Shown: piece by piece, positions 12,906-24,073 of the stretch
Position numbering within the stretch: position 1 is the stretch's first letter
Layout of the letters: every line of letters begins with the position of its first letter
NCBI RefSeq assembly: GCF_000327385.1
Contig: NW_008708986.1
Coordinates: forward strand, 5,734,010-5,798,009
Length of the DNA: 64,000 bases
Direction of reading: 5' to 3'
From: Lottia gigantea
Lineage: Eukaryota > Mollusca > Gastropoda > Lottiidae
Made by a program: the position numbers and the translations under genes
Notes under the pieces: model-generated
The model's input: only the letters and a program-made list of their open reading frames with translations
Databases searched by the model: none
What the model was told of the DNA's origin: nothing

Positions 12906-13144
12906 ACAAAGATTACTGCACACGATGTAGCCTAATATTATAGTCTGCCTTCAAAGATGATGCACGTCCTTATTCATGTTTGGAATTCCCTCGGATGGAT
13001 GTTATTGTCTTAGGCCTTCTTCATCAGGAGGTGAGTTGACAATGTTGTAGTTGCACTTAAATGTATTAGTTTTGAAGAGCATTTAAAGGGACTGTATAAA
13101 TGTTTAAAATTTGTTTATCGTGGACACTGACGGCATCAATCATC

Positions 13145-13455
13145 ATTTCCAGTTTCTGTAAACACTCTTGTGTGGAGTTTAGCGCTATATACATATATAT
13201 ATTATTATCATTCCAATTTTCAATCAGACGTCTGTGGTTCGTACAATTCCACTAAAACTAAGTGTTTGGTGAAGTAACTAATCGCAAAATTTTCCTATGC
13301 TTCATCTCATAAGGCGCTTTGCGATTAGTGACGTCATGATAGACATAATTTAAGGGGAATTGCAGTAACCACAGACGTCTGATTGAAAATTAGAATGGTT
13401 TAAATTGCTACTTTCAGTGTCCCCTATACACATAACAAATTTAGAAAACCTCTGT
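13145..13455. repeat. Fold-back element, 'TGACGTCA' family
   Basis: Near-perfect long inverted repeat. The left arm runs through ATTTTCAATCAGACGTCTGT, AATTCCACTAAAACTAAGTG and TAATCGCAAA; the right arm returns TTTGCGATTAGTGACGTCAT, ..GGAATTGCAGTAACC and ACAGACGTCTGATTGAAAAT. The short spacer carries CTTCATCTCATAAGG. Relatives lie at 34425-34632 and 41878-42105 in TERT introns. MITE by structure. Confidence 0.75.
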
Positions 13456-13734
13456 CCAATTACTTAAATCAGATAACAATGGTCCAGTAGTCATGTCCAA
13501 AGTATTCACAACACATTTCAGACAGTTCTGATACTTTCACCTATTTCAGGCACAAAAAAATCTCAAATTGACATGGTCATACGACTTCAAAAACCCCATC
13601 AATTTGGTTAACTGTTTATTTTTGCATTTGAAGAACAAAAGACACTCATAACAGCTCTGAAATCTTCAAATAGGTTTAATCATAATAAACACTAATATAT
13701 AGAGTGTGTTCAGAGATACCCTTGGAATCATATT

Positions 13735-14050
13735 AAAGGGATTGTTAAGTGGTTAGCTAAAATTGATAGGTGTATCAGGGACACTGATAGCATCAATGTG
13801 CACCATTCCAATTTTCAATTAGACGTTTGTAATTCTTGCGATTCCATTAAAACTTGACGTTTTATGACGTCACCATTAGACAGGTCCTTATATATCAATA
13901 CAGTAGTAGTTTTTGCGACAGTGACGTCATAAAACGTCCAGTTTTAGTAGAATTGCAAGAACCAAAGAAAATTAGAATGGTGCAAATTGATGCTATCAGT
14001 GTCCCCGATGTATATAAAAAGTTTAGAGAACCTCTTTACAATCCCTTTAA
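13735..14050. repeat. Fold-back element, 'TGACGTCA' family, longest copy
   Basis: Arms of roughly 135 bp. Left: AAGGGATTGTTAAGTGG, GGGACACTGATAGCATCAAT, TTTTATGACGTCACC. Right: GTGACGTCATAAAACGTCC, ATTGATGCTATCAGTGTCCC, TACAATCCCTTT. Spacer is about 45 bp. The small open frame running through it (13854-14111) is only repeat sequence. The TRIM-facing end of SUGT1 thus carries three such elements in 1.5 kb. Confidence 0.8.
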
Positions 14051-14072
14051 CTTACCACCTATATATTTAAAA

Positions 14073-14113
14073 GATATCTTGCCAGGCAAGGTAATATACG
14101 TCAACTGGTAGCT
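14073..14113. repeat. Short dispersed motif (TTGCCAGGCAAGGTAATATA)
   Basis: One of four copies in the window (also 2827-2868, 31034-31080 and 34042-34085) of a ~41-bp block whose consensus is roughly AAGATAGCTTGCCAGGCAAG then GTAATATACGCCCACTGGCAG. It flanks larger repeats and may be the end of a transposable element. Confidence 0.6.
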
Positions 14114-14432
14114 TTGAAATTTTTCTTTAAATCATGTTCTCGCAAAAAGAGTTCAAGGTGTTGTAATTTATAATAATTACTTTAAAACGGTTGTTGTAAG
14201 TGGGATGACTATGCAAGTCAACATCACACAATTCCTCACGTGCCTTAGATAAATCTCATTGAACAGTAAATTTTTTTGGTTGAATTTTGAAGACCTAGAA
14301 CAGGTAAATAATAATGTATAGATTATTTTACGAATTAAAACTGGAAATCATGTACAAAAACAAATTAGACACTGGTGTCTTCACAGTTTTAATCGTCTTT
14401 TGCAAAATAAGTTAACATGCTCTTGTTTGAAT

Positions 14433-17400
14433 TCACCACTGTTTATATTCCATTCCATCTGGAGGTTTGACATCTGTTTTCTTAGCACCGATTTCATTCC
14501 AATTCGTACTTAATACAGTTCCACCTGATTCACTCTGCAAAGAAAATAACAGATAAAAGTGGTTTACTGAATCTTTGAAAAGGAATCAAAACAATCAAAA
14601 GATTGTTTCAGGGTTTTCAAGGACATTGATACCTTTGGTACAATTCAGTTTGTTCTCCCATAGAAACTTGACAAATATATGAGGACACTCTTGCAGATGC
14701 TATTAAATGAAATTTACGTCCTACTTTTCTGCACCATGTGGGCTAATGAAGACGGGCAACGCCATGCAGGAAATGAAAAATGAAATGAATGGAGTTTTAC
14801 GTCCTACTTTTCTGCACCATGTGGGAACGCCATGCAGGGACAGCGGCATTATCCTGCTCTTTTTAGTTTTCCAACTGTCGAGGGATCTTTAACGTGCAGA
14901 GCCTGTAGCACGCGGGGCCTCGGTTTATTGTCTCATCCGAACGACTAGACGCTTTTTCCATGTCAGCCCCTCGTACCTGCATCACTGATAGGTGGAAACC
15001 GGGTTGAAAAGTCCGACACATGCCGGGATTGAACCCTGGACCTTCAGGTTAGCGAGCAAGCGTCTAACTCACTGAGCCACCGCGGCTCCGCAGATGCTAT
15101 TAAAACAATTGCCCTCCTAGAAAAATGGTCTGCACCCTCAATTGTACCCCCACTTTATTTTCGACAAATTAAATAATATGATTTTTATACGTCTTTATCC
15201 AAAAATATGTGTCAGAATACACCAAATCAATTCAATTTTTTGGAAATTTCCCAGACGCTCTATTAGTGGCATGCGACAAAGCGCTTCCACAGAGTTGCCG
15301 CAATTTGATTTTCGGCCCCGACATTTGTCCCCTATTTGTTAGCGCTGCCACTGTCTAAGATGAACTTCATTTCAACTGTTATGTGTATCACTTTTCCCAA
15401 TTGAAATATGTCTTCTTATACCCTTTCAATATAATAAAGGTTCACTTTTGACGTTTGGGCTGTCATCAGTTTCTCGTGGACAGTTATAAATATGACATAA
15501 TATCAAACGCCCAGTTAATAATGAAAATGGCAGTTCAATTTGTCACGGTATGTATTGTTGAATTTCATGAAAATCATATACAGAATTTTAATTTTGAAAA
15601 GTGATATGGATTGTTGAAATTGAATTCAGCTGGTAAAATAAATATTAAGATAGCATTAATACTATGCTTCTTATGCATGAAAATTGATGACTTCCAGATT
15701 TAGTCCATGACAGCTAGAAAGATCAAATAATGGAACCAGGAGTAATAATCAAAATATCTTTAATGAAACTTACAAAAGATTTCATCATTGCTTTTTTAAC
15801 TTCATCTGAACCATCAGCATATATTTGTTGAAATAAAGCATTTAATGCTGCATCTCCTTCTGGCTTTTCATTTTTCTCTTCTTCAGCTACCTCTCGTGAT
15901 ACCTTATCCCAATCTTTCTTGTGAGCTACACTGGATGAAGGGTAACTTGCTGAAAAGGAAGACATATAGGTCTTACAACAACAATATTGTACGTTAGTGT
16001 CCACACCTCGTGCACTTGCCATCATACATAACAGTTAGTAAACAATAAACATGATCATGAAAGGGGGAGGGGGTGTGTGCCCGGGAACATGTAGACCACG
16101 GCAACACGTTGATATTGTTTACTCCAAGAAAGTTCGTAATGGCTGTTCTAGGCCTGTCTGGCGTGTGACCTGTCTGTCTGTAACGTAGCATCAAGTTTGT
16201 TACAGTAACACAGGAACAACCGAAAGTTCTTGCGATGTGAACATGGGTGGCTCCCATCCGTACAATTTCCAGAGCTTGCTCACGTAGTTGCTGTGCCAGT
16301 CGTGGTATTCTGCTTGTTTTTTTAACACTGTGTAAGCACATGCTATTCAACACGTTATTATACCCTTGGTGCACATGCATTTTTGATTATTCAAGTATCA
16401 CGTGATTTTCACTCTTTGAGATTTTACCACCACAATGAGCAGTGCTCGGGTATAAGTTATTATTGTGTTTGGCCAATGTAAGTTGGGTGGATAAGTTTCG
16501 AACTTGCGATATGATTTTTGTTAAAACTCACTTTTAAAGTGGTAAAGTTTGTTTTGGTCTTGAGTTTACTTGAAATTGATAAACCAAATGATTGATGAGG
16601 AATTAAATAACTTCTGGTGTTTTTTTTATTACCTCACGATATTTCCAAACTTCCTCACGAACCTAATCAATTACATCCCTCTGGCATAGCCTACTGACTT
16701 ATGTTAATGGCGGTACCTATATAAGCCGAATCGAAATTCACAGTTCCTCAGTACTTGGCTCATAAACGTTAGTATTCACCAAAATCTTAAATGAGTACTA
16801 CCTCTCAGGATGGACATAAAATTAAAAGTCTCAAATTTGGCCAATATGAACATATATTCATTAGTTGGACTTACCAGGTGTCATGACTAAAGAATAGAAT
16901 CTCTAAAAACGACGATAAATCCATTCAACTAAGTAATTATTGACAAACACTTCTAAGCGTGTTTCAGAATTACTTACATGTAGTGCAATGGATTATTACT
17001 TCAGTTTTTTGGATTTATTGGATTCGGTCGCATAGTTTTGACACCAGGTAAGTCTATGGATGAAGAAATTTCAATTAAACTGTCACTCGACTTAGATTAC
17101 CATTTGTCCTGACTATTCGAATTGTATCAACGTGAAGTCAGTTCATGTAAAGTAAATTTTCAAGTTAATTCAAGGCTGAACCTTTTGCAACAGATCACGG
17201 GTCATGTCATAGAAATAATTTATAAGCGGAGGGGGTAATGAATCAATCAAGAATTCTGAAGGGGGTAATAGAGAAAAAGGTTCAAAACCCAGATGAATCT
17301 AATTAAACTATATTGTGATAAACCTAATCAACTTACAGTTAATTGAAATAAATATGTGAAATCTCAAAATCATATAACATCTGTCGAGAATAGTTAGGCG

Positions 17401-20400
17401 CCGACACCCTGTCAATTTCGTAGGCCAAAATACATAAAAAAAAAATTAATTTCCTTATTGGTAATTTAGTTTTATTGTAAATTAGGTATTTGTTTTCTAA
17501 ATCAGAACATTTAAGTATAAACTGGTTAAATTTATCCGGATTTATTCGCTAACTTGGCTAATTCTATTCAACAGTAGATAGGTCAACTATGATGGCATCA
17601 CAGCATATTTTGCTGATTGTTTTAGTTTTCTTAGCTATCACTGAAACATCAAATAGCAGTTCCAGTTCCACTTCCAACAGTAAGTTCGTATATATGGGAA
17701 ACACTCTTGTACTATAAAGGTGTAAATAAGCAAGATGTAATATGAGATCCAGGTTAGAAAATAGAAAAGCGAAATCATGTCTACATCGTCTTCAGACCCA
17801 CAGCTTCACAATACCTTCTTATACCTTGACTATAATAACCACTGTTCTTGTTTTACGGAATACAGTGATTTGATTGGATTTTATGCCAACGAATTCAGCC
17901 CATTAGTGCCCTCTATCATTGTGGCTTATTATCTACAGATGTTAAACCTGTTAAAATGGGTGTTCGGTTCGATGTATTTTCATTTTATTGTCTCTGAAGA
18001 CCTATAGAGTGTAGATGCCATTAGTGTATAGAATGCACAGGTTTCACAAACTATATATTGATATTAAAGCCTTTTATCTATGTACAGACAAGCGATGTCG
18101 AAATCTACCTACTCTGAGTAATGGACAAGTAACCAGAAATGGAAGAAATAAAGTAGTCTATGGCTGTAACGGTGGCTTCAGATTAGCAGTAATGGCTGAC
18201 TGCCGTGGTGGTAAATCTTTAATTCCACAAGTCACTTGTGAAGGTAAGAATTTTTACTTAAGCAAAGCCTTGCAAAAATATTTGTCTTTTCTACGAGACG
18301 GTATCTATCACTTTTAAGTGAGTTTGCCAATTAGGCAACCTTTTCTAAAAGATAGATCAGCCATTTTCTGGGGTTGATTTGGGTCTTGAATATACGTAAA
18401 TAAGTCTTCAAGAGATGCACGAAAATCACATAATTCATTCAAAATACCCCAAACTAGGTATTTCAACTTTCTATTTCTTTTGTCTTTTCTATATATTACT
18501 TCAAGTCTTTCAAACTTGAAATATTTCATTGTAAAAAGATAATGTTATTGAAGAATAATTATCAAACTGCATAAAATGCAGGATTTAAGCCATTTATTTT
18601 CCAAATTTCAGCCTGACCCTTTTAGGATGGATGAAAAGAAAAATCACCCAATTTATAGTTCTGCAACCGGATTGAAAAGTATTTTTACCGTGGTTTTCAT
18701 TAACTCAAAATGGACCAGAAAAGTTGGACCAAAAACCTTAGACACGTGTATTTTATATTTCTACCACCTTTTCTTGTTTTATTTGACAGAAATATTATGT
18801 GAAGATGATCCAGTTATACCTAATGGTTTACTAGACACTGTTATTGTTTCAAGACGTTTTGGTGATGAATATGATTTTACATGCAATTCTGGATTTAAAG
18901 GAATGGGAAAAGTAGTATGTAATGAATGTGGAAAATGGGATGTTGATGGAGAATGTACAGGTATGTGTACAATAATAAGTAAATAAATAACAAATGAAAT
19001 CTATAAAGATCATTACAACGATTCTGCAAGAAATACCTTTTTAATACCCTGATGCAACTTCATGTAAGATTTGCTTCACTTCATAGTGTAATTATGTCTT
19101 AACTTGACTGTCCAAAACTCTTTCCAAACTGTCTTCTCAATCAAAAAAACTCTTTCCAAACTGTCTTCTCAATCAAAAAAACTCTTTCCAAACTGTCCTC
19201 TCAATCAAAAAAATCTTTCCAAACTGTCTTTTCAATCAAAAAAAACTATTTCCAAACAGTCTTCTCATTCAAAAAAACTCTTTCTAAACTGTCCTCTCAA
19301 GCAAAAAAACTCTTTCCAAACTGTCTTCTCAATCAAAAAAACCCTTTCCAAACTGTCTTTTCAATCAAAAAAACTATTTCCAAACAGTCTTCTCAATCAA
19401 AAAAACTCTTTCCAAACTGTCCTCTCAAGCAAAAAAACTCTTTCCAAACTGTCTTCTCAATCAAAAAAACTCTTTCCAAACTGTCTTCTCAATCACAAAA
19501 ACTCTTTCCAAACTGTCCTCTCAATCAAAAAAACTCTTTCCAAACTGTCCTTACAATCTAAAAATCCTTTTCAATTTAAAAACAACTATTCACAGTGTGA
19601 TTATGGTTTAATAAGCATTAATTCTTCACAATTATTTCAGAGTGTGTGGCCTTGTTGAACACTATTGCACAAATTACTGGAAGGGGTACTGAGCAGCCAA
19701 ACGAAGAAGGATGTACTAATATCTGCAATATGGATGATATGTGCAGTGTTGCATTCTTTAAAGAAGGATCTTGCTCCTTTTATATCTCACCAACCATTGC
19801 TGTCACGGAAGAACAAAGCCTTCAAGATTGTATCAATGCCTGTAATGCTAATACTGCATGTCAGATTTTACAGTATTCACAACCAAACAATCTATGTGCC
19901 TTGTTAAGCACTGATAATCTTGATTCAATACAAACGACAACTTTGGCAGGTTATACATTACTGGGCAAAGATTGTCAATTATAAAACAATCAAAAGGGAT
20001 TATAAAGAACTTCTATTTGCATCATTCAAATTTTTCACTGGATTGTCTGCAATTGTAATTATAGAAACGCTTTGCCTTATATATATAAATATTAAAACAG
20101 AACTTGTGTTGTTATTCAAACTTTGCAATCTTCAGACAACTGACCTATTTTGAGCCTGTGTCCCTACTGAAGTTGAACAAGTAGAATTCATTCTCATGTA
20201 TTCAATTCGAAACGAGTTTGGAATGTTTGTTAAAAAAGTGTGTCACTGTTTAGGGGCATTAATAATGGATAAATCTGCAGTTAAACAAACATTACATCGT
20301 TTGGTTTTATTTTTGTAGGCTTTAGCTCTGCTATCAATGGACCAGGATATTTTGTAAGAATTATTTTTCAGTTTAAGTTGATGCCAATGACGTTTGATAT

Positions 20401-23400
20401 TTCTATATCACTCTACAATCGATGTATTGAGCACTATTTTAACAGTGAAAATGTTTTATTATTGTAACAGTAACTATCTATTTAATACTAAATAGCAGTT
20501 TTTGTGACACACCAACAAACACCAGACTGAAAATCAATGCTTTCAATGTCCCTGAGACACATAAAAGGTTTAGAAAACCTCTTTCTTATCCCTTAAACAC
20601 CATAATTGTTGAATAAAACTTCAGAGCATGTCTTTGTTGTATCGTATTACATAATGTTTATCAGAGACATCACTGACGTTCTCGGCCTCCATCAGTATTT
20701 AGCTTTTTATATAAAACTGTTTTATTTATTACATTATCTCCCTTGACATCAATGCACTGGCAGAGATGACCTCCTCATCCGGCTCAAATATTTAGCCCCT
20801 GAATACAGATTTGACTTTACAATCGGTCTTCTCCATTTTTTTAAATGCTGTTTGTTTGCAATTAAAGTAATTTGAGGCATGTGGCATTCATGATTTGAGA
20901 GATACCATTCTAGCAATGGGTGAAGTTAAGTTAAGTTCTGTCATGATTTGGGGGAATCTTTCCTGAGTATGGATTTGTAACAGCATGTTCCCCTGTGCAT
21001 TTATATCTGTTTGAAAATGACTATACCGATGATCGATTTTTCATGTTCTAAATGGATTGTCGCAATCGGTGGACAACCCATTTTTTAAGATAACTACCAC
21101 TACCTACAAGCTACTAATCTTGTATCACGGAATGCAGCTATTTAGTCGGATTGTAGGCCAGCGAATACGACTATGACATTTTGTTAACAGACTTTCTTTC
21201 GAGGCTAACAAATTAGCTGTATTTGTGATTTCGAATCGAATCACAAGAAAGGTGACCATTGTTGTCAAGGTATAAGTACAAAATTCACAATAGCTTGACA
21301 TTGTGAAGATGGTATAAAATGAATAATATTCAAACTATCTTACGTGGTTGGAATTGTTTTATACTGTCTTTTTGTCCATCATCTTCTAGTTTAGTCCATT
21401 GTATTCCTTCCCCTTTCTTTAACTTTATTTCTACCTAAAATATATATCAACAAGTTAAAAATGACAAAACTGGTAGAAAATTTGTTAGATTACAGTGGAG
21501 ACAAAATTAACAGAAAAAGATATGGGATAATTGACAAAAAGTTACACTTCCAACTTTTTAACGACTGTTTATTTTACAGTCTGGTAAATAATATTGGCAC
21601 TTAAGTTAGGGTCCAACGACAGTCTGTTCGTCCAACTAACCTTTTGACCTCTACCTGAGAAACACCAAAAAATGCTAGAGCTGGTGAGGGTAGAAATTGG
21701 ATTGGTCAAAGCAGACGTCATTGAGTTAGGTCAAAAGGTTAATTTGAGGAACGTTCAAGAGGGCTGATGTTAGACCCTAACTGAAGTGGCTGTATATAAA
21801 AAGAAAAGGTAATAAAAAAAAACAGAATGAAAGTTTGGTCTAATTTCAATCAGACTGATATATGCGTATCACTCTGAACTGATTCACCTCTATAATTGTG
21901 CCAGCAGTAGTTAGCAATCTGGTATGAAAGTATTACTAATATTAATATATCAAATGACAAATTTAAATAACTATATCATAAACTCACCTTTGTAGACATT
22001 ATTTTATAAGAACTTTGTTCAGGAGATATAGGATGTGCCAAGTCCAAATCTAATGTAAATTCACTACTGGTAGAGGGTAACTTTATTAGCACACTTAACT
22101 AAAAATATAATTAGGATATTAGCCTAAAAGTGGTAACATTTTAATTATTATTCTATTTATACTATTTTTTTTATTTTTGAATTTCATAAATTATATTTTT
22201 AAATCTCATAAATTATATTTTTGAATTTCATAAATTATATTTTTGAATTTCATAAATTATATTTTTGAATTTCATAAATTATATTTTTAAATCTCATAAA
22301 TTATATTTTTAAATCTCATAAATTATATTTTTGAATTTCATAAATTATATTTTTGAATTTCATAAATTATATTTTTGAATTTCATAAATTATATTTTTAA
22401 ATTTCATAAATTATATTTTTGAATTTCATAAATTATTTTTGAATTTCATAAATTATATTTTTGAATTTCATAAATTATTTTTGAATTTCATAAATTATAT
22501 TTTTGAATTTCATAAATTATTTTTGAATTTCATAAATTATATTTTTGAATTTCATAAATTATTTTTGAATTTCATAAATTATGATTTTGAATTTCATAAA
22601 TTATATTTTTGAATAATAATTTTGTTTATTTTTTGTAGTAATGTCTGTGGGCCACTCTTAAGCTTAGATGTTATGCATTCACATATATATAGCTCAATAC
22701 TACAATAAATATTTGAAAACTGATAGTTTGATAAGTAGCCTACCTGTAACAATCTTTAGATTATGCCATGTGTTGCTAAAATGCCCCTCATACACATACA
22801 AATGCTAGAAAACATCTTTCTTTAATATTCACCATTTCAAGAAATAACAGGCCTTATAATTGTCATTTAGAATAAAAAATATTTAACTCACATTTTTTTC
22901 TGTAATATCTATTTTGGTGTCTTCTGCTTTTACTTTTTTTATCAATATGGTAACAACAACATGTGTATGTGTTTGATACCAATCATACCTATAGAATATA
23001 AATATTATAAGTATAAGTATAAGTATTTAGTGGAATGCATGCATTTAGCTTAAATGCAGGTGGCATAAGTAAGAAAGATGTTTTACTAAAAAGATATCAG
23101 AATTTTCCTAATTTCATTTATTTTACTCTTCATGCAAGTTTGCAATTTGCCAGCTTTTGAGGCTAACAAAAAATTCATGACACATCAATGACTCTGTTGG
23201 TCAGTGGCCAAGATTGTTCCCAGGGTCAGTGGACCCTTTTATCATTGAGCTCTGGCTTAAAGATGGGTTATATGAATAAAAAGTAGAAGTGTTCAAATGA
23301 CTTAATGACATGTCCATAATTAATTCATAATTAGCTAAATTAGAAGAGAATTACCAATGAGTGACCGATCAAGAAAGGTCAAAAAGTCTATTTTTTTGTT

Positions 23401-23754
23401 TATCCAGACTGTACATTTATGTTTGGTTAAAACTAAATTATATGCCATATAAGAAAATAATGATATGATTAAGAATACACGATAATTCATTAGAAAGATA
23501 ATTAATCAAACAGTTTGCTTAGTTTGACAATAAAAAATAAGGAAACCCATCTTTAAGCCTAAGCTTAGAAGCATTTTATGAACTCAAGCTCCACTAAAAT
23601 ACATAGTGAAGTGAGTAGGTGAGTGACACAGCGAAGTAGGGTAAGCTCTTCTGCAAATTATAGCTAATAACATTAAGATATTTTATTCATACCTTGTTTT
23701 CTGTCCAGAAGGCATAGGAACTGTTTCAGCAGGATGATTATCAGAGGTTGCCAT
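14433..23754 (-). CDS. SUGT1: SGT1 co-chaperone (SUGT1), TPR-less form, six exons
   Basis: Coding exons on the minus strand: 23693-23754, 22892-22988, 21988-22098, 21344-21434, 15774-15949 and 14433-14534. They total 639 nt, 212 residues, with all phases consistent. Residues 21-105 are a CS (p23-like) domain ([10 protein letters not shown].., ..[20 protein letters not shown]). Residues 120-212 are the SGS domain ([40 protein letters not shown], ending [10 protein letters not shown]). In other species SGT1 binds Hsp90 through CS and acts in SCF/kinetochore assembly and client folding. The protein starts at ATGGC just before the CS domain, and no TPR exon was seen upstream. Lack of TPR matches the Drosophila type. 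An in-frame upstream ATG at 23868 would add 38 unconserved residues, so I prefer 23754. The 5.4 kb intron holds another gene. Confidence 0.93.
14693..15104 (-). repeat. tRNA-derived SINE with 15-bp target-site duplication
   Basis: GCAGATGCTATTAAA is repeated exactly at 14693-14707 and 15090-15104 and flanks the element at 14708-15089. Read on the minus strand, the head GCCGCGGTGGCTCAGTGAG is a box A-like region, and GGTTCAATCCC (15025-15035) is a box B. The body continues with GGGGCTGACATGGAAAAAGC and CGTTCGGATGAGACAATAAA and ends in GGTGCAGAAAAGTAGGACGT. The tail segment is present twice (14708-14760 and 14785-14830). The identical duplication implies a fairly recent insertion by a LINE machinery. 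It lies in the last SUGT1 intron, in the sense orientation of that gene. Confidence 0.9.
15105..15773. other. SUGT1 last-intron sequence
   Basis: No exon, RNA gene or named repeat recognised here. Confidence 0.4.
16060..16310 (-). mobile_element. Tc1/mariner-type transposase remnant
   Basis: A minus-strand frame reads a paired-type helix-turn-helix ([20 protein letters not shown], then [29 protein letters not shown]) at 16141-16308. This is the DNA-binding start of Tc1-like transposases. Directly after it the frame reads [10 protein letters not shown], which resembles the INVLPWP..SPDL stretch near the end of such transposases. The catalytic middle appears to be deleted, so this is an internally deleted, inactive copy. 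It lies in the large SUGT1 intron. No terminal inverted repeats were identified. Confidence 0.65.
16400..17588. other. Region upstream of the nested sushi gene
   Basis: No coding exon recognised. A TATATAAG at about 16717 could be a core promoter element, but it is 870 bases from the start codon at 17589 and there is nothing else to tie it to the gene. Confidence 0.3.
17589..19984 (+). CDS. Secreted sushi (CCP) and PAN-like cysteine-rich protein, four exons
   Basis: Exons 17589-17679, 18088-18243, 18790-18960 and 19641-19984 total 762 nt, 253 residues, and all introns are phase 1. Exon 1 gives a signal peptide ([20 protein letters not shown]) and a Ser/Thr linker. Exons 2 and 3 each encode one CCP module with the expected four cysteines; CCP2 has the Trp before its last cysteine plus one extra cysteine, while CCP1 lacks that Trp. 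Exon 4 has ten cysteines, including two C-x3-C-x5-C repeats ([11 protein letters not shown] and [11 protein letters not shown]), like PAN/apple folds. Phase-1 exon-per-domain structure is typical of shuffled extracellular modules. A role in recognition, adhesion or immunity is inference. It lies antisense inside a SUGT1 intron. The double ATG (17589, 17592) leaves the exact start open by one residue. Confidence 0.88.
17770..18005. repeat. Fold-back element, 'TTGATTGG' family, in intron 1 of the sushi gene
   Basis: Contains CCTTGACTATAATAACCACT, GTTCTTGTTTTACGGAATAC and GTGATTTGATTGGATTTTAT, matching the left arm of the copies at 48500-48770 and 21100-21310. The right arm is degenerate. Confidence 0.55.
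18340..18500. repeat. Half copy of the 'AAAGGGACAG' element in intron 2 of the sushi gene
   Basis: Shares CCATTTTCTGGGGTTGATTT, TCTTGAATATACGTAAATA and AAAATACCCCAAACTAGG with 6810-6965 and 40225-40538. Confidence 0.6.
19104..19570 (+). repeat. Tandem array, ~31-bp unit, about 14 copies
   Basis: Unit is roughly TTTCCAAACTGTCTTCTC followed by AATCAAAAAAACTC. It lies in the last intron of the sushi gene and ends 70 bases before the acceptor at 19641. It reads as a long open frame only because the unit lacks stops; the flanking exons join in phase without it. Confidence 0.85.
19985..21343. other. 3' flank of the sushi gene inside the SUGT1 intron
   Basis: Holds a degenerate end of a 'TGACGTCA' fold-back element (about 20510-20605: CAATGTCCCTGAGACACAT, AGAAAACCTCTTTCTTATCC) and a 'TTGATTGG' element (21100-21310). 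No further exon recognised. Confidence 0.45.
21100..21310. repeat. Fold-back element, 'TTGATTGG' family
   Basis: Left arm: TCTTGTATCACGGAATGCAG then TTTAGTCGGATTGTAGGCC. Right arm: CGAATCACAAGAAAGGTGAC then TTGTCAAGGTATAAG and CACAATAGC. It sits just inside the SUGT1 intron, next to the 21344-21434 exon. Confidence 0.5.
22175..22615. repeat. Tandem array, ~22-bp A/T unit, about 20 copies
   Basis: Unit approximately ATTATATTTTTGAATTTCATAA, with a few shorter variants lacking TAT. It lies in the SUGT1 intron between the 21988-22098 and 22892-22988 exons, about 75 bases from the acceptor of the former. Confidence 0.9.
23300..23556. repeat. Dispersed repeat, copy 2
   Basis: Second copy of the 7495-7755 repeat, in the first SUGT1 intron. 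Confidence 0.75.
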
Positions 23755-24073
23755 TTTTTTCTTAAATATCTCTAGAACATAGCAGCTACAAGAACAACAA
23801 TATAATATTACTGCATGTATAAAATATAACATCCTTGAATAAGTTAAAAATCTGATTTCAACACTCATTAAACTTCTGGTAAGGAAATTTAGCTAAAGGA
23901 GATAGGGCCATTGACATTGTATCATATGTATTGTAAAATGTCTTGTTAAGAGTCCACATGAATAAGCCTACATGGTATGGTAGTTAAATGGATTACTTTT
24001 CAACGTTCCTTTATTTTAATGTCAAATGTCAAAACTTTAGTTATTTCACTAAATGTAAACATACCCAAGATAC

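Noticed and set aside
15005-15090. tRNA gene
   Set aside because: Box A and box B are present but the rest of the cloverleaf is not; the flanking target duplication shows it is a SINE head.
19104-19658. 184-residue plus-strand frame of repeated [10 protein letters not shown]
   Set aside because: By-product of the 31-bp intronic array; the flanking sushi-gene exons join in phase across it.
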